Positions 1 through 7,119 of a DNA stretch of 15,861 nt are shown piece after piece. A model generated the notes under the pieces. That model saw only the letters and a list, made by a program, of their open reading frames with translations, was not told where the DNA came from and did not search any database. Source of the stretch: Paracoccaceae bacterium (lineage in GTDB: Bacteria > Pseudomonadota > Alphaproteobacteria > Rhodobacterales > Rhodobacteraceae); contig JALQUQ010000016.1 of the NCBI GenBank assembly GCA_023263735.1, positions 1 through 15,861 on the forward strand. The letters run 5' to 3'. Both the position numbers and the translations under genes were made by a program. The stretch's first letter is position 1, and every line of letters begins with the position of its first letter.

Positions 1-948
1 ATCGGTTTCGGGGCGCGCGCCGTAATGGCTGATGACCTCGGCCGCGGCGACGCAACCCATTTTGCCCGCCACTTGCAGACTTTGCCCGGTGGCAAGCCCA
101 TAGATGAACCCGGCGGCGAACTGATCGCCGGCCCCCGTTGCATCCACCGGAACCACACGACGCACCGGGACCGAGACGCGCTCATCCCCGCGGACGATCA
201 CAACATCATGGCCCGACCGCGTGCAGGCGATGGTTCCAATTTCCCGCGCGGCCTGTTCCAAGGCGCTGGACAGGTCCGTCTGGTACAGCGACGCCCATTC
301 ATGCTCGTTGCCGATCACAAAATCCAATTCCTTGACCAATTTGCGAAAGCTGTCGCGGTGGCGATCAACGCAGAACGGGTCTGACAGGCTGACCCCAGCC
401 TGCCCCCCCGCAGCTCGGCACAGGCGCGCGGCCCGCTCCAAGGCTGCCTTGCCCTTGTCCTTGTCATACAGATAGCCTTCGATGAACAGCATTTCGGCAC
501 TGCCCGCCACATCGTCAGCCACGTCTTCCGGGCCCAGTTCAGCCGAAATGCCCAGATAAGTGTTCATCGACCGCTCACCATCGGGCGAGACAAAAATCAT
601 CGACCGCGATGTGGGCAGTTCACCACCAACCACCGGCGGGTTTGGAAAATCGGTCCCGCTGTCTTTCAAAGCGCGTTCAAAGAACCGGCCCAAGGCATCA
701 TCGTGGACCCGCCCGATAAATGCCGTGCGCAGACCCAGATTGCCCAGACCGGCAATCGTGTTGCCCACGGACCCACCCGGGGCCTGAGTCCGCTCTTTCA
801 TCGCGGCGTACAGCAATTCGCCCCGGTCGCGACCGACCAGTTGCATGATGCCCTTTTCGATTCCCATCAGTTCGAGAAAGCTGTCATCCGCGGGAGAGAT
901 CACATCGACAATCGCATTGCCGATCCCGATGGCCTGATAGGTCTTCAT
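1..948 (-). CDS. PfkB-family sugar/nucleoside kinase, adenosine kinase-like (3' end outside window)
   Basis: 316 codons are open from the ATG at 946-948 to the left edge with no stop, so the C-terminus (probably about 15 residues) is missing. The N-terminal GIGNAIVDV strand, PGGSVGNT at residues 57-64 and the PfkB signature DATGAGDQFAAGF at 269-281, with D275 as the expected catalytic base, identify a ribokinase-fold kinase. The N-terminus and the GG-S-GNT motif resemble the alphaproteobacterial proteins annotated as adenosine kinase (ATP + adenosine to AMP + ADP), but the substrate cannot be proved from sequence. The start overlaps the nth stop as ATGA, which suggests translational coupling and one transcript. 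The PfkB assignment is firm; adenosine as substrate is likely but less certain. Confidence 0.88.
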   Translation of the reverse strand, partial: MKTYQAIGIGNAIVDVISPADDSFLELMGIEKGIMQLVGRDRGELLYAAMKERTQAPGGSVGNTIAGLGNLGLRTAFIGRVHDDALGRFFERALKDSGTDFPNPPVVGGELPTSRSMIFVSPDGERSMNTYLGISAELGPEDVADDVAGSAEMLFIEGYLYDKDKGKAALERAARLCRAAGGQAGVSLSDPFCVDRHRDSFRKLVKELDFVIGNEHEWASLYQTDLSSALEQAAREIGTIACTRSGHDVVIVRGDERVSVPVRRVVPVDATGAGDQFAAGFIYGLATGQSLQVAGKMGCVAAAEVISHYGARPETD

Positions 949-1589
949 TCCGTCTTTTCCTCGTATTGGCACCATTCCCGGATAGGGCATATGCCACATT
1001 TGGGTTTGCGCGCCACGCAAATATAACGCCCGTGCAAGATCAGCCAGTGATGCGCGTGCAGTTGAAACTCGGCCGGTACGTTGTCTTCGATGGCACGTTC
1101 CACCAGATCGACATCCTTGCCGGGCGCGATACCCGAACGATTTCCGACCCGAAAGATATGCGTGTCCACCGCTTGGGCCGGTTGGCGGAACCACATGTTC
1201 AGAACCACATTCGCCGTCTTTCGCCCCACTCCGGGCAACGATTGCAGGGCCGCGCGGCTTGAGGGAACCTGACCGCCATAGTCATCGACCAGAATCTGGC
1301 TCATCTTGATGACATTCTTGGCCTTATTCCGGAACAGACCGATCGTCTTGATATGGTCGATCAGCCCCTCTTCGCCCAAGGCCAGCATTTTTTCCGGCGT
1401 GTCGGCGATGGGCCAAAGCTTTCGCGTCGCCTTGTTCACCCCAACGTCGGTCGCCTGTGCCGAAAGGGCCACGGCCACCAAAAGGGTATAGGCATTGACA
1501 TGCTCCAATTCCCCCTTCGGCTCGGGGTCCGCCTCGCGGAACCGCGCAAAAACGGCCATCATGGTCGGGTAATTCATCTGCTTGGTCAT
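945..1589 (-). CDS. nth: Endonuclease III, DNA glycosylase/AP lyase
   Basis: This is a 214-residue HhH-GPD glycosylase that removes oxidised pyrimidines in base excision repair. The helix-hairpin-helix LPGVGRKTANVV holds the catalytic lysine K124, and VDTHIFRV holds the catalytic aspartate D142. Four cysteines C191, C198, C201 and C207 form the C-X6-C-X2-C-X5-C site for a 4Fe-4S cluster. Length and order match E. coli Nth (211 aa). The frame is open to 1637, but the family start aligns with MTKQMNYP (ATG at 1587-1589); ATG at 1602-1604 or 1575-1577 is possible. An AGAGGG lies very close upstream of the chosen ATG. The stop overlaps the kinase start by four bases. It is divergent from the alkyltransferase gene, about 106 bp away, so two DNA-repair genes share one intergenic region. 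Confidence 0.96.
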   Translation of the reverse strand: MTKQMNYPTMMAVFARFREADPEPKGELEHVNAYTLLVAVALSAQATDVGVNKATRKLWPIADTPEKMLALGEEGLIDHIKTIGLFRNKAKNVIKMSQILVDDYGGQVPSSRAALQSLPGVGRKTANVVLNMWFRQPAQAVDTHIFRVGNRSGIAPGKDVDLVERAIEDNVPAEFQLHAHHWLILHGRYICVARKPKCGICPIREWCQYEEKTE

Positions 1590-1695
1590 ACCCTCTTGCA
1601 GCATAAAGCCGCTCGGCAAACAAGCAATTTGCAGCATGAATCGGGTCGCGGATCGGCATGTCGGCTTCTAGTGTGACTATGAACGGAGAACGCCC

Positions 1696-2571
1696 ATGAC
1701 CGACCTATCCCCCCCCTATCATTATCAGGTAATTCGTCGCGCCCTTGACATCATCGACACGTCAAAGGGCCCAATGGCTTTGGACGATCTGGCACGAACC
1801 ATGGGCATGAGCCCCGCGCATTTTCAAAGAACGTTCAGCCAATGGGTCGGGATCAGCCCCAAGCGGTATCAGCAATACCTGACGTTGGATCATGCCCGAT
1901 GGCTTTTGGCCAACAGATCGTCGCTCCTTGAAACGGCATTGTCTTCGGGGCTTTCCGGATCGGGCCGGCTTCATGACCTGTTTCTGACGTGGGAAGCGAT
2001 GACCCCCGGCGAATATGCCAAGGCTGGCGAAGGGTTGCAGATTTTTTGGGGCTGGTTTGAAAGCCCATTCGGCCCGGCCATCGTCATGGGCACAGAGCGC
2101 GGCATCTGCGGCATGGGGTTCGCCGCCGAAATGGGCGCCGAAGCGACCTTTCGCGATTTGATCGACCGCTGGCCCAAGGCAACTTTTGTCGAGGACCCGA
2201 TGTTCCTGCGACCATGGGTTGATGCCGCCTTCCCCCAGCAAAATTCAGACGTCACGCCGAACCAGACCAGGGATTACAAGCTGTTCCTGATTGGCGCCCC
2301 GTTCCAGATCAAAGTTTGGGAAGCCTTGCTGCGCATTCCGACGGGGCATGTTTCGACCTATGGGGAAATCGCCTCGGCAATCGGAAGCCCGCTTGCGGTG
2401 CGGGCGGTTGGAACGGCGGTGGGGCGCAATCCGATCAGTTGGTTGATTCCGTGCCACCGGGCCCTGCGCAAAGGCGGCGGTTTGGGGGGATATCATTGGG
2501 GCATGCCGGTCAAGCGGGCCCTTTTGGCGTGGGAATCCGCCCGCGACGACGCCCGTCACACCGAAAGTTGA
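1696..2571 (+). CDS. AraC-type HTH / O6-methylguanine-DNA methyltransferase fusion, Ada-like without the N-terminal zinc domain
   Basis: 291 residues. Residues about 10-107 form an AraC/XylS DNA-binding domain with two helix-turn-helices (LDDLARTMGMSPAHFQRTFS, then a second ending MTPGEYAK). Residues about 115-285 form the alkyltransferase: FQIKVWEALLRIPTGHVSTY, then the active site IPCHRAL with acceptor C253 at 251-257, then GGLGGYHWG. The protein accepts O6-alkyl groups irreversibly onto C253. Compared with E. coli Ada it lacks the N-terminal Cys4 zinc domain that senses methylphosphotriesters. It may therefore still bind DNA but cannot use the classical Ada methyl switch. A GGAG sits about 8 bases before the ATG. 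Annotation pipelines often call such proteins Ada or Ogt; I leave the symbol blank because the architecture is intermediate. Confidence 0.93.
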   Translation: MTDLSPPYHYQVIRRALDIIDTSKGPMALDDLARTMGMSPAHFQRTFSQWVGISPKRYQQYLTLDHARWLLANRSSLLETALSSGLSGSGRLHDLFLTWEAMTPGEYAKAGEGLQIFWGWFESPFGPAIVMGTERGICGMGFAAEMGAEATFRDLIDRWPKATFVEDPMFLRPWVDAAFPQQNSDVTPNQTRDYKLFLIGAPFQIKVWEALLRIPTGHVSTYGEIASAIGSPLAVRAVGTAVGRNPISWLIPCHRALRKGGGLGGYHWGMPVKRALLAWESARDDARHTES

Positions 2572-2591
2572 TGGGCAGAAATTGGCCCATC
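2570..2591 (+). terminator. Possible weak terminator hairpin after the alkyltransferase gene
   Basis: GATGGGC (2570-2576) and GCCCATC (2585-2591) form a 7-bp stem with an 8-base loop, starting inside the stop codon. There is no U tract after it. An alternative stem GGCAGA (2574-2579) with TCTGCC (2592-2597) overlaps it. This could be a weak terminator or chance. Confidence 0.3.
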
Positions 2592-2623
2592 TCTGCCGGG
2601 AACTGTTTGGTCTGCCGACCGAT

Positions 2624-2632
2624 TGCTATAAA
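2624..2632 (+). promoter_or_regulatory. Possible extended -10 promoter for the OmpA-like lipoprotein gene
   Basis: TGCTATAAA fits an extended -10 element (TGnTATAAT) about 49 bases before the ATG at 2681. No good -35 hexamer lies 16-18 bp upstream; the nearest, TTGGTC, is only 14 bp away. The downstream gene stands between two hairpins, so a promoter of its own would make sense. Confidence 0.4.
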
Positions 2633-2680
2633 TGACAAGACCCCAAGCTCATGCGGGCAAATCAAAACGAGGCGGCAGAG

Positions 2681-3337
2681 ATGACCTTCAAGACTTCACT
2701 TCTTTTTTCGGCGGCGTCACTTTTGGCCCTGACGGCCTGTGTTGATCCGAACGCCTATCCCGATGACCCCAACGCCCGGGCGCGTGCTGGCGCTATTACC
2801 GGTGGTTTGTTGGGCGCCTTTGCCGGGGCGAACTCGGGCGGCGACGATCGTTTGGCCAAGGCGGTCGTCGGTGGCGCGATTGGTGCCGCCGTGGGCGGCG
2901 CGATTGGCGCCAGCCTTGACCAACAGGCCGCGGAACTGCGCGCATCGCTGAACAACCCGAATGTTTCGGTCACGAATAACGGCAGCTTCCTTGTGGTGAA
3001 CATGCCCCAAGATTTGCTGTTTGCCATCGACAGCGCCGCCATTCGCCCCGACCTGCAGTCTGATCTGCGCAGCGTCGCCTCCAGCCTGATCCGCTATCCG
3101 AACAGCCGGATCGAAGTGATCGGTCATACCGACAACACCGGCAGCGCGGCCTATAACTATGATCTTTCGCAGCGCCGTGCGAATTCGGTGGCCTCGGTAT
3201 TGGGCCAAAATGGCGTGCCGATGGGCCGGATTTCGACATTCGGCCGCGGTTTTGATCAGCCAATCGCATCCAATGCAACCGCCGAAGGTCGGGCACAGAA
3301 CCGTCGCGTGGAAATCATCATCCGTCCGACGTCGTAA
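2681..3337 (+). CDS. OmpA/YiaD-like outer-membrane lipoprotein with glycine zipper
   Basis: 218 residues from the ATG at 2681. An in-frame ATG at 2651 would place ten polar residues before the signal and is rejected; GAGGCGG precedes the chosen start. Residues 1-20 are a lipoprotein signal ending in the lipobox LTAC, with C20 lipidated. Residues about 36-80 are Gly/Ala-rich repeats (AGAITGGLLGAF, VVGGAIGAAVGG) of glycine-zipper type, which may insert in the membrane. Residues about 110-217 are the OmpA C-terminal domain with GHTDNTG and LSQRRANSV; D151 and R166 have the spacing of the diaminopimelate-binding pair of OmpA. The protein probably anchors the outer membrane to peptidoglycan. It appears monocistronic, with a strong terminator right after it. 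Confidence 0.93.
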   Translation: MTFKTSLLFSAASLLALTACVDPNAYPDDPNARARAGAITGGLLGAFAGANSGGDDRLAKAVVGGAIGAAVGGAIGASLDQQAAELRASLNNPNVSVTNNGSFLVVNMPQDLLFAIDSAAIRPDLQSDLRSVASSLIRYPNSRIEVIGHTDNTGSAAYNYDLSQRRANSVASVLGQNGVPMGRISTFGRGFDQPIASNATAEGRAQNRRVEIIIRPTS

Positions 3338-3359
3338 GCTGACCCAAGAACGATCCATG

Positions 3360-3391
3360 ACGGGGCGCAAACGCGCCCCGTTTTCTTTTCT
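3360..3391 (+). terminator. Rho-independent terminator of the OmpA-like gene
   Basis: A perfect 9-bp stem, ACGGGGCGC (3360-3368) and GCGCCCCGT (3373-3381), with loop AAAC, is followed by TTTCTTTTCT. It lies 23 bases after the stop codon. Confidence 0.9.
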
Positions 3392-3449
3392 GAACCCTTG
3401 AGCCCACGACGATCTGGTCATAATTTCTATCCAATCCAAGGGGTGCGTC

Positions 3450-4217
3450 ATGCCATTTGAAAAGATCCAAACGGAAAAGCTGTCTCACTCTGTCATCAAA
3501 CAGATCGAACTGTTGATCTTGCGGGGCATTCTGCGCCCCGGCGAACGTTTGCCATCAGAGCGCGAACTGTCGGATCGTATGGGCGTGTCGCGCCCGTCTT
3601 TGCGCGATGCCGTGGCCGAATTGCAAGAGCGTGGTCTTTTGGTCAGCCGGGCCGGTTCGGGCATTTTTGTGGCCGACGTTTTGGGCTCTGCCTTTTCCCC
3701 GGCCCTTGTCGCCCTTTTTGCCAGCCACACCGAGGCGGTGTTTGACTATCTGAGTTTTCGCCGCGACATGGAAGGCCTCGCCGCCGAACGCGCAGCGCGG
3801 GTTGGGTCGGACACCGATCTGAAAGTGGTTGATGCGGTCTTTCGCAAGATGGAAGCGGCACATCTGAAACGCGACCCGTCCGACGAGGCGGCCCTGGACG
3901 CCGAGTTTCATCTTTCCATCATCGAGGCCAGCCACAATGTCGTCATGCTGCACATGATGCGGTCGATGTACGACCTCTTGCGCCAAGGGGTGTTTTACAA
4001 CCGGCAAATGATGTTCAAGAACCGCACGACGCGCGACCTTTTGCTGGATCAGCACCGCGCCATCAACAAGGGCCTGCAGGCGCGTGACCCGTCGGCAGCC
4101 AAGGCCGCTGTCGAGGCGCATCTGACCTATGTCGAAAACGCCCTGTCTGAACAAATCAAGGCGGAACGGCACGAAGCAATTGCGCGCCAGCGCCTGCAGC
4201 ACGAAGAGAACCGCTAA
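3450..4217 (+). CDS. FadR-subfamily GntR transcriptional regulator (FCD domain)
   Basis: 255 residues. The N-terminal winged helix (about 8-75) carries the GntR hallmark RLPSERELSDRMGVSRPSLRD followed by the wing LVSRAGSGIFV. The C-terminal FCD all-helical domain (about 95-245) has the metal/ligand site residues D150, H154, H202 and H224, in DAEFH, DQHRAI and EAHL. FadR-type members bind organic acids such as pyruvate, lactate or gluconate derivatives; the effector here is unknown. The start is supported by AAGGGG 8 bases upstream. No metabolic gene lies next to it, as its neighbours are a lipoprotein and the ATP synthase operon, so the target is probably elsewhere. A half-site-like CTGGTC lies upstream (about 3413-3418), but no full palindrome is visible. 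Confidence 0.92.
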   Translation: MPFEKIQTEKLSHSVIKQIELLILRGILRPGERLPSERELSDRMGVSRPSLRDAVAELQERGLLVSRAGSGIFVADVLGSAFSPALVALFASHTEAVFDYLSFRRDMEGLAAERAARVGSDTDLKVVDAVFRKMEAAHLKRDPSDEAALDAEFHLSIIEASHNVVMLHMMRSMYDLLRQGVFYNRQMMFKNRTTRDLLLDQHRAINKGLQARDPSAAKAAVEAHLTYVENALSEQIKAERHEAIARQRLQHEENR

Positions 4218-4221
4218 AACA

Positions 4222-4248
4222 GAAAACCGGCCCAAGGGGCCGGTTTTC
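4222..4248. terminator. Bidirectional terminator between the GntR gene and the F0 operon
   Basis: A perfect 12-bp stem, GAAAACCGGCCC (4222-4233) and GGGCCGGTTTTC (4237-4248), has a 3-base loop. Flanking A runs on the left and T runs on the right make it work in both directions. It lies 4 bases after the GntR stop and 21 bases beyond the atpF stop on the other strand. Confidence 0.93.
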
Positions 4249-4269
4249 AGGATGTTATTGCTGAACGTC

Positions 4270-4827
4270 TTAGTGAAGCTTTGCTTCGACTTGCGCGATG
4301 GCTGCATCGATCGATGCGGTGGCACCCTCTTCAGTCATCTGCTTGGCAAGCACTTCGCCCGCAGCAGCGACTGCGACCGAGATCGCCTTTTCGCGCACTT
4401 CGCGAACGGCAGCAGCTTCGGCGGCGGCGATCTGGTCTTTGGCAGCAGCCAAACGACGCTCGATCGAAATCACCAGATCCTTGCGTGCCTGTTCCGCAGC
4501 GGCTTCGGCTTCGGCCTTGGCGCCAGCGACGATGCGATCCGACTGCTCTTTCACCTCTTTCTGCTTCCGCTCATACGAGGCAAGCAGAGTCTTGGCTTCT
4601 TCGCGCAGGGCGCGTGCTTCGTCCAATTCCACCTTGATCTGGGCAGCGCGCGCGTCGAGCAGCGAGCCAACCTTGCCGGGGACCTTGAAGTAAACAAGGA
4701 CGCCAACGAAGACCAAGAAGGAAACAGACACAACGAAGTCAGTGTTGTGAAGGCTGAAGAACGGACCCGAAGCAGCCAGTGCCGGGGTAGCGGTCAAAGC
4801 CAGAAGAGCGCTTGTAACTTTCTTCAT
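4270..4827 (-). CDS. atpF: ATP synthase F0 subunit b
   Basis: 185 residues. This is the peripheral-stalk subunit linking subunit a to F1. Residues 1-19 look like a cleavable signal peptide (KK, hydrophobic run, ending TPALA before ASG). The single membrane helix is at about 30-50 (DFVVSVSFLVFVGVLVYF), and the rest is a long Ala/Glu/Lys-rich coiled coil. The length suits an alphaproteobacterial b subunit. It is the last gene of the operon; the start lies 4 bases after the atpX stop, and AAAGGGG within the atpX end serves as ribosome-binding site. The bidirectional terminator follows. Similar N-termini occur in other Rhodobacterales b subunits from memory. Confidence 0.95.
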   Translation of the reverse strand: MKKVTSALLALTATPALAASGPFFSLHNTDFVVSVSFLVFVGVLVYFKVPGKVGSLLDARAAQIKVELDEARALREEAKTLLASYERKQKEVKEQSDRIVAGAKAEAEAAAEQARKDLVISIERRLAAAKDQIAAAEAAAVREVREKAISVAVAAAGEVLAKQMTEEGATASIDAAIAQVEAKLH

Positions 4828-4831
4828 GGTC

Positions 4832-5401
4832 TTACCCCTTTACCCGCGACGAAACCGCAGAGGTGATGCTACGTGCATCGGCTTTTCCGCCCAATGCTGC
4901 AACGAGTTCCTTTGCCGTTTCTTTCGCCACTTCGGCCACGGCTTCGGCTGCACCAGCGCGAATTTCAGAAATCCGGGCTTCGGATTCAGCGGATTGCGCC
5001 GAAATCTTTGCGTCAGCTTCTGCAGTCGCCTTATCCAGATCTGCCTTGATGGCAGCCTTGGTCTCGGCCACGATGCGGTTCGCTTCGGCCTTTGCCTGAG
5101 CCAGCGCGTCGTTATAAGCGGTTTCAGCAGCCAGAGCCTTTTGCTTCAGGTCTTCTGCAGCAGCCAAGTCGTTCGTGATCGTTCCACGACGTTCCGCCAA
5201 CACCGCACCAATGCGCGGCAAAGCGATACGCGACAGAACGAAGAAAATCACCAGCAGCGTGACGACGAGCCAGAAAATCTGGTTCGGGATCCAATCCGCA
5301 CAAAGCTGCGGCATGCCGATGGCGCTGCCATGATCGTTCACACAGGCACCCAGTTCGGCGACTCCGTGGGCTGCGTCATGCGCTGTTGTTTCAGTTGCCA
5401 T
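4832..5401 (-). CDS. atpX: ATP synthase F0 subunit b' (second b-type subunit)
   Basis: 189 residues. It forms the heterodimeric peripheral stalk with b, as in photosynthetic and many other alphaproteobacteria. The N-terminus (about 1-38) is hydrophilic with C19 and C34. The membrane helix is about 40-60 ([19 protein letters not shown]), followed by [11 protein letters not shown] and a long Ala/Glu coiled coil (about 65-185). ACGGAGGACAGC gives a good ribosome-binding site before the ATG at 5399-5401. It is separated from atpE by 83 bases holding a strong hairpin. The name atpX follows Rhodobacter capsulatus usage; atpF2 or atpG are also used for b'. Confidence 0.94.
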   Translation of the reverse strand: MATETTAHDAAHGVAELGACVNDHGSAIGMPQLCADWIPNQIFWLVVTLLVIFFVLSRIALPRIGAVLAERRGTITNDLAAAEDLKQKALAAETAYNDALAQAKAEANRIVAETKAAIKADLDKATAEADAKISAQSAESEARISEIRAGAAEAVAEVAKETAKELVAALGGKADARSITSAVSSRVKG

Positions 5402-5433
5402 GCTGTCCTCCGTCGGACCCTTTGAATTTCGAA

Positions 5434-5458
5434 GGGGCGCCGATCATCGGCGCGCCCC
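5434..5458 (-). other. Near-perfect hairpin in the atpE-atpX intergenic region
   Basis: GCGCCGAT (5437-5444) pairs with ATCGGCGC (5446-5453), and an outer GGG/CCC pair extends it past a one-base bulge (G5454). On the transcribed strand no U run follows (CGCCCCTTCGAAATTC), so this is more like an mRNA-stabilising or processing hairpin, or a partial attenuator, than a full terminator. It lies just after atpE. Confidence 0.7.
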
Positions 5459-5484
5459 CCGTTCGTAAGGATTCGAGTTCGAAA

Positions 5485-5724
5485 TCAGACTGCGAACATC
5501 AGCAGCAGAGCGACGAGGAACGCGAAGATGCCCAGAGCTTCGGCGAATGCGAGGCCGATGAACAGGGTCGCGGTCTGGCCACCAGCAGCCGACGGGTTAC
5601 GCAGAGCGCCTGCGAGGAAGTTGCCAGCAACGTGGCCAACACCGATAGCGGCTGCGCCCGAACCGATTGCTGCCAGACCGGCGCCGATGAACTTGCCGAG
5701 AGCTGCTGCTGCTACGAGTTCCAT
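5485..5724 (-). CDS. atpE: ATP synthase F0 subunit c (rotor ring)
   Basis: 79 residues, two membrane helices. Helix 1 has the glycine motif [17 protein letters not shown] (15-31), the polar loop is R42-N43-P44, and helix 2 carries the ion-binding carboxylate E62 in [10 protein letters not shown]. The residue after E62 is Ala and there is no Gln in helix 1 at the sodium-binding position, so the ring should carry protons. Multiple copies are needed per complex. The ribosome-binding site is close to ideal and a hairpin follows the gene, both fitting higher expression than its neighbours. Confidence 0.98.
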   Translation of the reverse strand: MELVAAAALGKFIGAGLAAIGSGAAAIGVGHVAGNFLAGALRNPSAAGGQTATLFIGLAFAEALGIFAFLVALLLMFAV

Positions 5725-5731
5725 GGGTATT

Positions 5732-5737
5732 CTCCTT
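5732..5737 (-). promoter_or_regulatory. Strong ribosome-binding site of atpE
   Basis: AAGGAG on the minus strand lies 7 bases before the atpE ATG. It is the strongest Shine-Dalgarno in the operon, in keeping with the many c copies per enzyme. Confidence 0.8.
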
Positions 5738-5773
5738 ACGATGGAATTTCAGATGTTGAGGTAAGACCAGACG

Positions 5774-6529
5774 TCAGTGACCCGGATGCAGAGCATCTTT
5801 CAGGTAAACGCAGGTCAGGATGGTGAACACGTAGGCCTGAATAAAGGCCACGAGGACTTCAAGACCGTAGATCGCCACGATTGCGGCAACCGAAACCGGG
5901 CTAATGGCGGCGATCGCGGCAAAGCCTGCGAACACCTTCATAACAGCGTGACCAGCCATGATGTTGCCCGCAAGACGGATCGAGTGGCTGACCGGACGAA
6001 CGAAGTAGGAAATGACTTCGATCACCGCGATGATGGGGCGCAGGATCAGCGGCGCGTCCGACATCCAGAACAGGCCAAGGAAAGAGGGGCCGTTCTTGAT
6101 GAAACCAATGATGGTCACCGCAAAGAAGACGCCGAAACCCAGAACCGCCGTCACGGCGATGTGCGAGGTGGTGGTAAACGACTTGGGCAACAGACCAAGG
6201 TAGTTTCCGAACAGGATGAAGAGGAACAGCGTCATGATATAGGGGAAGAACTTCACCCCATCATGGCCGGTCACGTCTTCGATCATCTTGTAGATGAACC
6301 CGTAAAGCACTTCGGCAACCGACTGGACGCGGGTCGGAATGATCGCGCGACCGCGCGTTCCGATCACAAAGATCGCCACAATCGCCAAAACAGCCAGCGC
6401 CATCCACAGTGTCACGTTCGTCGGGGTATACCACTGCACGGGGCCTTCCCCGAACAAGGGCTTCACGATGAACTGGTCAAGCGGGTGGAAAACCAGGCTC
6501 GAACCTTCGCTTTGCGCTTCTGCCGCCAC
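5774..6529 (-). CDS. atpB: ATP synthase F0 subunit a (stator, proton channel)
   Basis: 251 residues from a GTG at 6527-6529. The frame runs open further upstream into the atpI gene, but that stretch is atpI read out of frame; AGGGA about 9 bases before the GTG and the family N-terminus (MAAEAQ...VFHPLDQF) fix the start. Membrane helices follow at about 38-58, 95-115, 124-144, 158-178, 190-212 and 217-242. The essential arginine is R185 in [14 protein letters not shown], and E224 and Q231 lie on the last helix ([15 protein letters not shown]). It starts 11 bases after atpI. Subunit a forms the proton half-channels against the c ring. Confidence 0.97.
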   Translation of the reverse strand: MAAEAQSEGSSLVFHPLDQFIVKPLFGEGPVQWYTPTNVTLWMALAVLAIVAIFVIGTRGRAIIPTRVQSVAEVLYGFIYKMIEDVTGHDGVKFFPYIMTLFLFILFGNYLGLLPKSFTTTSHIAVTAVLGFGVFFAVTIIGFIKNGPSFLGLFWMSDAPLILRPIIAVIEVISYFVRPVSHSIRLAGNIMAGHAVMKVFAGFAAIAAISPVSVAAIVAIYGLEVLVAFIQAYVFTILTCVYLKDALHPGH

Positions 6530-6540
6530 GTTTGTCTTCC

Positions 6541-6870
6541 CTATCTCTCGGAGGCGTCTGAGGCCTGCCGTCTTTCCTGTACTTCCTTGGCGGTGCGCAA
6601 CATCGTCTTGATGCCAGCGGCAAAGCCAAACCCTATGAACAGCACCAGAAAAATTGGCATGGTCCCCAAGACCGTATCCAACCCATATCCGATGCCAAAG
6701 CCGATCCCCAGACCGGCCACAAGCTCTATCACCATCCGCCAAGCCACCTGAGCCTGGGAATAGTCTTTTTTCATGTGGTGCGTTTCCGCTTTTGCGGCCT
6801 TTGCCTGTTCGATCCGCTGTTCCAAGGCCCGCAGCCGAGCCATGTCATCAGTGGGTTCGTGGTCAGACAA
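6541..6870 (-). CDS. atpI: AtpI/AtpZ-type F0 assembly protein
   Basis: 109 residues from a TTG at 6868-6870, preceded by GGGGGCG. It has an N-terminal charged coiled-coil-like stretch ([20 protein letters not shown]) and two membrane helices at about 43-65 (glycine-rich, [14 protein letters not shown]) and 71-91 ([17 protein letters not shown]). It is first in the F0 operon, the usual place for AtpI, which is thought to help c-ring assembly and possibly Mg2+ handling. A TTG further upstream at 6928-6930 keeps the frame, but it coincides with a promoter-like -35 box and has no ribosome-binding site, so I reject it as the start. A later ATG at residue 10 is also possible. Confidence 0.88.
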   Translation of the reverse strand: MSDHEPTDDMARLRALEQRIEQAKAAKAETHHMKKDYSQAQVAWRMVIELVAGLGIGFGIGYGLDTVLGTMPIFLVLFIGFGFAAGIKTMLRTAKEVQERRQASDASER

Positions 6871-6901
6871 GGGTGCGCCCCCATAGAAATTGTCTGACGC
6901 G

Positions 6902-6930
6902 GTGCTAATGGCTGGGGGCCTGTGAGTCAA
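6902..6930 (-). promoter_or_regulatory. Possible promoter of the F0 operon
   Basis: On the minus strand, TTGACT (6925-6930) and TAGCAC (6902-6907) are 17 bp apart. The -35 is good and the -10 is poor (3 of 6). It is placed about 30 bases before the atpI start region. A more upstream promoter is possible. Confidence 0.4.
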
Positions 6931-6978
6931 GTACCGCCCAGACCATCTTTTACATAATTAAATCAATGCACTAACAGA

Positions 6979-7059
6979 TTGCGACGGGCCGTCGCACACA
7001 GATTTCGACAAATTTTAGGCCAAGTCGCAAATTCAACCTTTCGGTTAATCTTTTGCGAC
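6979..7059. repeat. Four copies of TTGCGAC in alternating orientation
   Basis: TTGCGAC at 6979-6985 (+), GTCGCA(C) at 6991-6997 (-, six of seven bases), GTCGCAA at 7024-7030 (-) and TTGCGAC at 7053-7059 (+). The first two form the dyad TGCGACGG-G-CCGTCGCA (6980-6996), 8-bp arms around one base. This is the non-coding region between the divergent atpI and arsR genes. The one-base centre favours a protein-binding site over an RNA hairpin. I do not recognise the binding protein. Confidence 0.6.
7033..7048. promoter_or_regulatory. Candidate ArsR-family operator, distal copy
   Basis: AACC-TTTC-GGTT, with T7033 and A7048 extending the symmetry. It is one of two matching dyads upstream of the ArsR-family gene. 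The position suggests autoregulation; this is inferred. Confidence 0.5.
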
Positions 7060-7082
7060 CACCTGGATTGCACCCTCAAAGC

Positions 7083-7098
7083 TTAACCTATTGGTTGA
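7083..7098. promoter_or_regulatory. Candidate ArsR-family operator, proximal copy
   Basis: AACC-TATT-GGTT, with T7083 and A7098 extending the symmetry. Its centre is 50 bp from that of the distal copy, near five helical turns, so two dimers could sit on roughly the same DNA face. Confidence 0.5.
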
Positions 7099-7119
7099 CC
7101 TTTTCGCCGCGAAAGCGCC

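Noticed and set aside
1596..1640. Direct repeat TTGCAGCATRAA, copies 33 bp apart upstream of nth
   Set aside because: Only two copies and no dyad; could be a binding site but there is too little to support it.
2717..3451. Long minus-strand open frames opposite the OmpA-like and GntR genes
   Set aside because: Opposite well-supported genes; the region also holds a plus-strand terminator that they would run through.
5774..6742. 322-residue version of subunit a
   Set aside because: The extra N-terminal 71 residues are atpI read in another frame; the GTG at 6527-6529 has a ribosome-binding site and fits the family length.
5777..6751. 324-codon open frame on the plus strand across atpB and atpI
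   Set aside because: It is antisense to genes with firm family signatures; composition is Arg/His/Asp-rich and lacks any recognisable motif. High GC leaves such frames open.
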